From assembly GCA_004563715.1 (NCBI GenBank), contig SIRX01000057.1, positions 1 through 63,145 of the forward strand: a DNA stretch of 63,145 nt, read 5' to 3'. Position numbers and translations under genes: made by a program. The notes beneath the pieces are model-generated. The model saw only the letters and a list, made by a program, of their open reading frames with translations. It made no database searches and had not been told where the DNA came from. This DNA comes from Actinomycetota bacterium (lineage in GTDB: Bacteria > Actinomycetota > Rubrobacteria > Rubrobacterales > Rubrobacteraceae). Positions within the stretch are counted from its first letter, which is position 1; every line of letters begins with the position of its first letter. This document shows, piece after piece, positions 58,745 through 63,145 of the stretch.

Positions 58745-59701
58745 ATGGCGCGCCTGGCTGTACTCCTCGGCGGCACCTCCATGGAGCGGGACGTCTCGTT
58801 CATGACGGGACGCCGCGTCCAGTACGCCCTCGAACGCCTGGGCCACGAGGTACACCCGCTGGATATCGAGGCCACGACCACCGAGACGCTCATGGAGATC
58901 TCCCCCGAGGCCGCCTTTATCTGCCTGCACGGACCCGGCGGCGAGGACGGCACGGTGCAGGCGCTGCTGGAGACCCTGGACATCCCCTACACGGGGAGCG
59001 GCCCGCTCTCCTCTATCCGGTGCATGGACAAGGACTACGCCAAGCGGGCGCTGCGCGGCGCGGGCATCCAAACCGCGCCCTTCCGCACGTTCCTGCGGCG
59101 GGCGATGAACGAGATGGGGGCGGCGGCCGCGTTGAACCTCGCTGCGGACTACCTGGGCTACCCGCTGGTGGTCAAGCCCGCCCGCGAGGGATCGAGCTTC
59201 GGGCTCTCGCGGATCGAAGAGCCTTCCCAGATCCTGGACGCGGTGTACGAGGCGTTCGGCTACGACGCCAAGATCCTGCTGGAGAAATGGGTGGACGGGA
59301 CCGAGATCTCGGTCCCGATCCTGGAGCCCGCCGGCGAGGAGCCCCGCATCCTCGGGCTCGTCGAGATCCGGCCTCGCGACGGCGCCTACAATTTCGAGGC
59401 GAAGTACACCCCCGGCGCCACGAACTTCGCGATCCCGGCTGAGGTCTCCCCCGCGGACGCCGCCCGGGTGGAAGAGACGGCCCTCGCCGCCTACCACACC
59501 CTGGGCTGCACGAGCTACGCCCGGGTGGACACCATCCTCGAAGGCGGCGTACCCCAGATCCTGGACGTAAAGACCATCCCCGGCTTTACCGAGACCTCCA
59601 CCTTCCCCCTGGCCGCCGAGGCGGCCGGCCTCTCCTTCGAGGACCTGGTGGAGACCATCCTGGAGACGGCCCTCCAGACCGAAGCCTCGGCGAAACTGTA
59701 G
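58745..59701 (+). CDS. D-alanine--D-alanine ligase-like ATP-grasp protein
   Basis: A 318-residue ATP-grasp ligase with the Ddl plan. VLLGGTSMERDVSFMTG (usual: GGxSxExEVS), FICLHGPGGEDGTVQALLETLDIPYTGSG, LVVKPAREGSSFGLSRIEE, LLEKWVDGTEISVPIL and ARVDTILEGGVPQILDVKTIPGFTETSTFP are the family blocks. At the metal site, where Ddl has E-x-N before T.PGFT, the sequence is DVK, so Glu becomes Asp and Asn becomes Lys; the Glu of the first block is Asp. The omega-loop Lys-Tyr (FEAKY) is kept. It may still make D-Ala-D-Ala or use another substrate. It is coupled to the aminotransferase gene. Confidence 0.85.
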   Translation: MARLAVLLGGTSMERDVSFMTGRRVQYALERLGHEVHPLDIEATTTETLMEISPEAAFICLHGPGGEDGTVQALLETLDIPYTGSGPLSSIRCMDKDYAKRALRGAGIQTAPFRTFLRRAMNEMGAAAALNLAADYLGYPLVVKPAREGSSFGLSRIEEPSQILDAVYEAFGYDAKILLEKWVDGTEISVPILEPAGEEPRILGLVEIRPRDGAYNFEAKYTPGATNFAIPAEVSPADAARVEETALAAYHTLGCTSYARVDTILEGGVPQILDVKTIPGFTETSTFPLAAEAAGLSFEDLVETILETALQTEASAKL

Positions 59702-59715
59702 GAGCGGCCCCGCGG

Positions 59716-60498
59716 CTAACGCTCGATGCGGTCGAGCGCGTCCTTTTTCTGCGCCGAGGTATCGGGGGCGGGGACGGCCACACCGGCCGGCAGCTCCAAC
59801 CGCAGGTCCGTCTCGTGGTCTACGCTCAGCTCGCCCGCGGCAACCCGGCACTCCAGCAGGTGTCCCCCGCCGGTCCGGTCTCTGGTAATGAAGTGCAGGT
59901 GGTAGCCGGAGACGTTGATCCCCTGCGCGTAGTCGGGGAAGCGGAAGCCCACGAGGCTGCCCGTGACATCTCTGAACTCGAAGGTCGGCTGCTTTTTCAC
60001 CACCTCCGCGAGCGGCGGGTACGGCTTGCGCTGGCGCGGCACGCTGCGGGTCTTTACGTACTCGAAGCGGCCGTCCAGGCGCACCGCGTGTACCTCCGCC
60101 TCGTCCCCCGAGACCTGGTCCAGCAGCCCGTACAGGCCCCGCAGGTCCGTAGGACCATCCAGCGGACGGCGAAAACCGGGCTCGAAAAACGTGACGACGG
60201 CGAAGGGCGTCTTCGCCGCGTCGCCGAGCTCGTAAGCCCGCCCGTCGGCCCGCACCTGGTAGAAGCACCCGTCGAGGACGACCATCTCGCCGTCTAGCGC
60301 GTCCACCGTGCCGAGGCCGAAGTCCCCGCGTGCTTTGAGCCCGCCGACGGTCACGTCGCCGTCGTACTTTCCGTCCAGCAGGGCATCTATGGTCGAGGTC
60401 TGGAAGACGGCGTGGTGCGGCGGCTCGTCTGTACGGACCTCCCGCTTTCTCAGGTACTCGACGTGCAGCGCGCCGATAAGAGCCGGATCTATGGGCAA
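59716..60498 (-). CDS. budA: Alpha-acetolactate decarboxylase
   Basis: A 260-residue zinc enzyme converting 2-acetolactate to acetoin. VFQTSTIDALLDGKYDGDVTVGGLKARGDFGLGTVDALDGEMVVLDG is the N-terminal block and SGYHLHFITRDRTGGGHLLECRV holds the three zinc His and the nearby Arg. FRDVTGSLVGFRFPDYAQGINVSG completes the site. Acetoin formation serves pH control and carbon overflow; no acetolactate synthase gene is beside it. It is convergent with the ddl-like gene. Confidence 0.94.
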   Translation of the reverse strand: MPIDPALIGALHVEYLRKREVRTDEPPHHAVFQTSTIDALLDGKYDGDVTVGGLKARGDFGLGTVDALDGEMVVLDGCFYQVRADGRAYELGDAAKTPFAVVTFFEPGFRRPLDGPTDLRGLYGLLDQVSGDEAEVHAVRLDGRFEYVKTRSVPRQRKPYPPLAEVVKKQPTFEFRDVTGSLVGFRFPDYAQGINVSGYHLHFITRDRTGGGHLLECRVAAGELSVDHETDLRLELPAGVAVPAPDTSAQKKDALDRIER

Positions 60499-60580
60499 AG
60501 CTCTCCTCTCCCGGGCCTACCCGCACATCATCGCAGCGACGACCGGCGTCCGCCACCAGCGAGACGGATTCTGCGAATCT

Positions 60581-60925
60581 CTAGCCCCGCGCCGGCGACC
60601 AGAGCTTCGGACCCGGATACGCGGCGTCGTTCGCCCGGCGCAGGGCCTCCACGGTGTCCTCCACGGTCATCAGCACGGTGGTCTTGCTCGTCTTGAGGTG
60701 TCCCGGCGATATGGCAGCGAACATTATCGCGGCGGCGGTCTTCTCGTCCGGGGCCTCGAAGATCACCAACCCGTCGTACTCGCCCATGCTGTAGTAGAGC
60801 GCGTGCATGCGCCCGCCCAGCTTTTCGGCGTGCTCGGCGAACACCGCGGCCCGGTCCTCCGGCTCTTTGACGAGCGCCTTCCAGGCCTCCGCCGTGTAAG
60901 CGAACTGCGTGGCGTAGAGCGGCAT
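60581..60925 (-). CDS. GYD-domain protein
   Basis: A 114-residue protein. MPLYATQFAYTAEAWKALVKEPEDR, LYYSMGEYDGLVIFEAPDEKTAAAIMFAAISPGHLKTSKTTVLMTVEDTVEALRRA gives the GYD motif (here EYDG) and the ferredoxin-like pattern of this small family, whose function is unknown. ATG 60925 follows AAGGAGG at eight bases; eight more codons upstream are open. A leftward TATAAT near 60973-60968 may be the promoter. Confidence 0.85.
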   Translation of the reverse strand: MPLYATQFAYTAEAWKALVKEPEDRAAVFAEHAEKLGGRMHALYYSMGEYDGLVIFEAPDEKTAAAIMFAAISPGHLKTSKTTVLMTVEDTVEALRRANDAAYPGPKLWSPARG

Positions 60926-61108
60926 GACTCCAACCTCCTTACCCACCATATTGCGCTATTGATTACTATTATACTCACATGCGGGCGTCGGGCGTGATGG
61001 TGCGGGGATAGCCGAATCAGATCGTCCGGAGTAGGCCAGCGCGAGCGGAGAAACGCTCGGCTGGTGCCGTTTCCCCGCCCGCAACGTTTCTCCTCTATCT
61101 CATCTGCC
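60926..61108. other. Intergenic region between the GYD and nitroreductase-like genes
   Basis: 183 bases; AT-rich at 60950-60980, with a leftward TATAAT for the GYD gene. No gene seen. Confidence 0.35.
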
Positions 61109-62533
61109 TCAATGCTCCGCGTCGAGGTGGCGGCGATGCCTCTCACCGAGGATGACGTCCTGGTAGAAGCTGTCGTAGAAATCCGGGTCTGCGTGTCCGG
61201 CCTGGAAAGCGAGCAGGGTGTGGAAGGGCGGCAGGTAAGCTGGGAAGCGGCCGTAACGGCCCCACAGGTACTCGCAGAAAGAGACTACCGCCGTGATTCC
61301 CTTTTCCGTCACCGGCGGGATACCGGAGCTTACACCGGCGGGATCCCTCCACGCCCCGGCTTCGATACCGGCGCGGTAGGTTCCTTCCGGCCCGAGCTTG
61401 AAGTCGGCCACGGCCCGCACCGCCGCCTCCATCGAGGGGTAGTAGGGCGGGCAGTAGGGTTTCATCAGCACCTCGCCGTCACGCTCCAGTCCGATCGGGT
61501 AGCGGATAGGAACGTCCTGTCGGCGGAGCTTTATCATCCACGAGGCGGGCTTCGGCACGCCGAAAAACCGGGTGAGCGGCATGCTCGCCATGCGGAAGCC
61601 GAGCGCGTCGAACCAGGAAGCGTCCCTGTAAGAAAAGTCGGCGTAGGCGTAGTGGGCGAAGCCTCCCAGACCCAGCGCCTCGCAGGTGAGGTACAGGTTC
61701 TGGAGGATCATGCCCGACTCTACCGCGGCGAACTCGGCGAAGAGCCGCTCGGCGTGGGAGAGCGGGAAGGACTTGAGGTCTCTCGGGTCGTCGTCCATCC
61801 AGCCGCCCCGGCTGCGGACAAAGCGTCCCACGCCCGCCGGGAGGAACATCCGCCGGTCGTCCAGCGCGCAGAACCCGGTGTGCTCGTTAAAGACCTCCAG
61901 CAGGGCGTTGATGGTCATGTGGGTAAGCTCGGCCACGGGGAGGAAAGTGGTCGTGCCGGGGGCGTAAAGCGACCAGCGGTTGGGGTTGACGTTGGCGGGC
62001 GGCTCCACCGGCGGCGCGCAGCGTTTGTCGGAGATCCGGACCCGCATCCGCCGCCAGGCCGCGACGAACTCTCCCTCCCGGGCGAGCCGGGCTACCTCCA
62101 GGGCTTCAGCCGGGTCCAGATCCCGCGGGCGGCGCATAAGCCACGCGCCCTGGTCGTTGATCACCACCAGGGAGACGGCGTGTACGGCGTCCACGCTCCC
62201 CACCGTGCGCCCGAGCAGGTTGGCGAGCATGTTCCCTCCGGCCTCCTCGCTCCAGTCCCAGTCGGCGAGGGCGGCGCCGGTGACGCCGCCGGCGGCGAAC
62301 GCGAGGACGGCTTCCTCTTCTTCGCTCAGCGGCAGAGGCTCGCGCTGGCTGGCGTAGGCGAGCGGGCCGCCCTCTATCCGCATCCCCACGCTAAACCGGC
62401 GGGAACGCCTCTCGCGCAGCGCGTCGATCAGCGGGTAGCTGGTCCACCCGTTCTGCCCGGCCTGACCGTCTTTAGTAAGGTTTCTCTGGGTAGAAACCGG
62501 TGAAGAATCTCCTGTGGACTGGCGCAAACTCAT
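61109..62533 (-). CDS. Large nitroreductase-like protein (SagB/ThcOx-type)
   Basis: A 474-residue protein, about twice the length of ordinary nitroreductases. The opening PLIDALRERRSRRFSVGMRIEGGPLAYAS is the FMN-binding R-x-S-x-R-x-F type, and later VESGMILQNLYLTCEALGLGGFAHYAYAD and VPIRYPIGLERDGEVLMKPYCPPYY resemble the second half of tandem nitroreductase or SagB dehydrogenase proteins. No cyclodehydratase gene or precursor peptide is nearby, so a peptide-modification role has no support. ATG 62533 follows AAGGAGAGG; the frame remains open into the IS side. Confidence 0.7.
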   Translation of the reverse strand: MSLRQSTGDSSPVSTQRNLTKDGQAGQNGWTSYPLIDALRERRSRRFSVGMRIEGGPLAYASQREPLPLSEEEEAVLAFAAGGVTGAALADWDWSEEAGGNMLANLLGRTVGSVDAVHAVSLVVINDQGAWLMRRPRDLDPAEALEVARLAREGEFVAAWRRMRVRISDKRCAPPVEPPANVNPNRWSLYAPGTTTFLPVAELTHMTINALLEVFNEHTGFCALDDRRMFLPAGVGRFVRSRGGWMDDDPRDLKSFPLSHAERLFAEFAAVESGMILQNLYLTCEALGLGGFAHYAYADFSYRDASWFDALGFRMASMPLTRFFGVPKPASWMIKLRRQDVPIRYPIGLERDGEVLMKPYCPPYYPSMEAAVRAVADFKLGPEGTYRAGIEAGAWRDPAGVSSGIPPVTEKGITAVVSFCEYLWGRYGRFPAYLPPFHTLLAFQAGHADPDFYDSFYQDVILGERHRRHLDAEH

Positions 62534-62635
62534 AGACGTCCTCTCCTTGGGGTGCACCCATCCGACCGGACAATCTGCAAAGTCAACTTCTCCACAGAGA
62601 ATCGGATGTAGAGTTACATCCACGGACAGGAGGAG

Positions 62636-62947
62636 ATGCACTTGGCACGAGGAAGAACCTACACCCGAGAGTTCAAACTACAGCTCTGTCGACAGGCGGC
62701 CACCGGCGAGAAGCGTCCCGCCCAACTCTGTCGCGAACACAACCTCTCCGAGAGCGTTCTCTTGCGCTGGAGAAAGGAATACGACGCTCGAGGAGAGGCG
62801 GCCTTCGCCGAGAAGCAGGTCTCTGGCGACGAGGCTCTGCACGCGAGAATCGCCGAACTGGAGCGTTTCTGCGGACAGCTCTCCCTGGAGAACGCGGTTC
62901 TAAAAAAGTCGCTGAAGAACATGCAATCTCCCGGAGGCATGCCGTGA
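62636..62947 (+). CDS. IS3-family transposase OrfA
   Basis: A 103-residue HTH protein. RTYTREFKLQLCRQAATGEKRPAQLCREHNLSESVLLRWRKEYDARGEAAF is the transposase_8/IS911 OrfA helix-turn-helix, and LHARIAELERFCGQLSLENAVLKKSLK the leucine zipper used for OrfA-OrfB contact. ATG 62636 directly follows GGAGGAG; the TTG two codons later has better spacing. OrfB overlaps its stop by four bases (GTGA). Confidence 0.88.
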   Translation: MHLARGRTYTREFKLQLCRQAATGEKRPAQLCREHNLSESVLLRWRKEYDARGEAAFAEKQVSGDEALHARIAELERFCGQLSLENAVLKKSLKNMQSPGGMP

Positions 62948-63084
62948 TCGAGCAGGCCCACCAGGAGCATCCCGAGATCTCCATCGAAAGGCTCTGCGAG
63001 TTGCTTGGTGTGAGCCGCTCTTGGTACTACGAGCGTTTGAGCAGGGAGGAGGTATCGTCAAGAGTTGTGGATCAGACTCCGTGA
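62944..63084 (+). pseudogene. Truncated IS3-family transposase OrfB
   Basis: GTG 62944 opens IEQAHQEHPEISIERLCELLGVSRSWYYERL, the standard OrfB N-terminal HTH_21 region, but the frame stops at TGA 63082-63084 after 46 codons, before the rve (DDE) domain. The sequence after it in the window no longer reads as transposase in any frame, so the element is broken here. Confidence 0.75.
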
Positions 63085-63145
63085 TCACGCGGCTACCTTC
63101 TCCTCATCTCCTTCTACCAGCCCTCCGTTTACGAACCTTGCTCCG

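Larger units (their letters stand above)
62534..63145 (+). mobile_element. IS3-type insertion sequence, partial and disrupted
   Basis: Covers orfA and the broken start of orfB; the right end is outside the window and the left end could not be fixed. The inverted repeat GGATGTA-GAGT-TACATCC at 62604-62621, just before orfA, might belong to the element's promoter or leader. Confidence 0.6.

Noticed and set aside
1-63145. CRISPR arrays, rRNA genes, riboswitches, prophage genes
   Set aside because: None seen on reading both strands; only two tRNAs and one IS fragment were found. Weak structures may have been missed without a covariance search.

Overview
The window is about 63 kb of GC-rich chromosome. 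Two tRNA genes (Arg-CCG, Pro-CCG-reading), frequent GTG/TTG starts, several apparently leaderless promoters (TATAAT 7-10 bases before the start codon), a LexA with Ala-Gly cleavage pair, a glucosyl-3-phosphoglycerate synthase and a CwlM-type protein point to an actinobacterium. My best guess is a deep-branching lineage such as Rubrobacter; this is inference from gene content, not from a marker-gene comparison. The MurE specificity motif is not the DNPR of diaminopimelate-adding enzymes, which would fit a lysine-type wall.

Layout. 1-7.2 kb: a surface-polysaccharide pair (receiver/degenerate GGDEF/processive glycosyltransferase fusion plus acyltransferase 3), small enzymes (SnoaL-like, YbaK-like), two receiver-like proteins that have lost the phospho-acceptor Asp, and a Pro/Ala-rich two-membrane-segment protein. 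7.2-17.2 kb: NIF3, sugar kinase, phosphomannose isomerase, murJ, small membrane proteins, lexA with a perfect operator-like palindrome between divergent promoters. 17.4-24.2 kb: tRNAs, dtd cluster, YihY, ABC-F, lipoprotein. 24.3-31.7 kb: CwlM-like pseudo-amidase, groES, trxA, 1-phosphofructokinase-like kinase, D,D-carboxypeptidase, a thioredoxin-fold protein with a possible leaderless leader peptide, pyrF, HU, pyrE. 31.7-45.5 kb: CsoR-like, murE, sigma factor, inositol monophosphatase family, class A PBP, class V aminotransferase, surE, gpgS, EF-G-like GTPase, TetR/SMR pair. 45.5-53.2 kb: Asp23, pdhABC, rdgB, a decayed methyltransferase, GNAT, FAD oxidase. 53.4-63.1 kb: LuxR-type response regulator with a large soluble hybrid kinase, aminotransferase, ddl-like ligase, acetolactate decarboxylase, GYD protein, nitroreductase-like protein and a broken IS3-type element at the right edge.

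A theme is cell-wall construction and its control: murJ, a CwlM-like regulator, dacA, murE, a class A PBP and ddl lie within 50 kb. The most noteworthy items are the CwlM-like protein that has lost two of three zinc ligands and sits beside thioredoxin and groES, the response-regulator/glycosyltransferase fusion, the lexA intergenic palindrome overlapping both -35 boxes, and the short leader peptide overlapping the start of a cysteine-less thioredoxin-fold gene. No CRISPR array, prophage or replication origin was seen.
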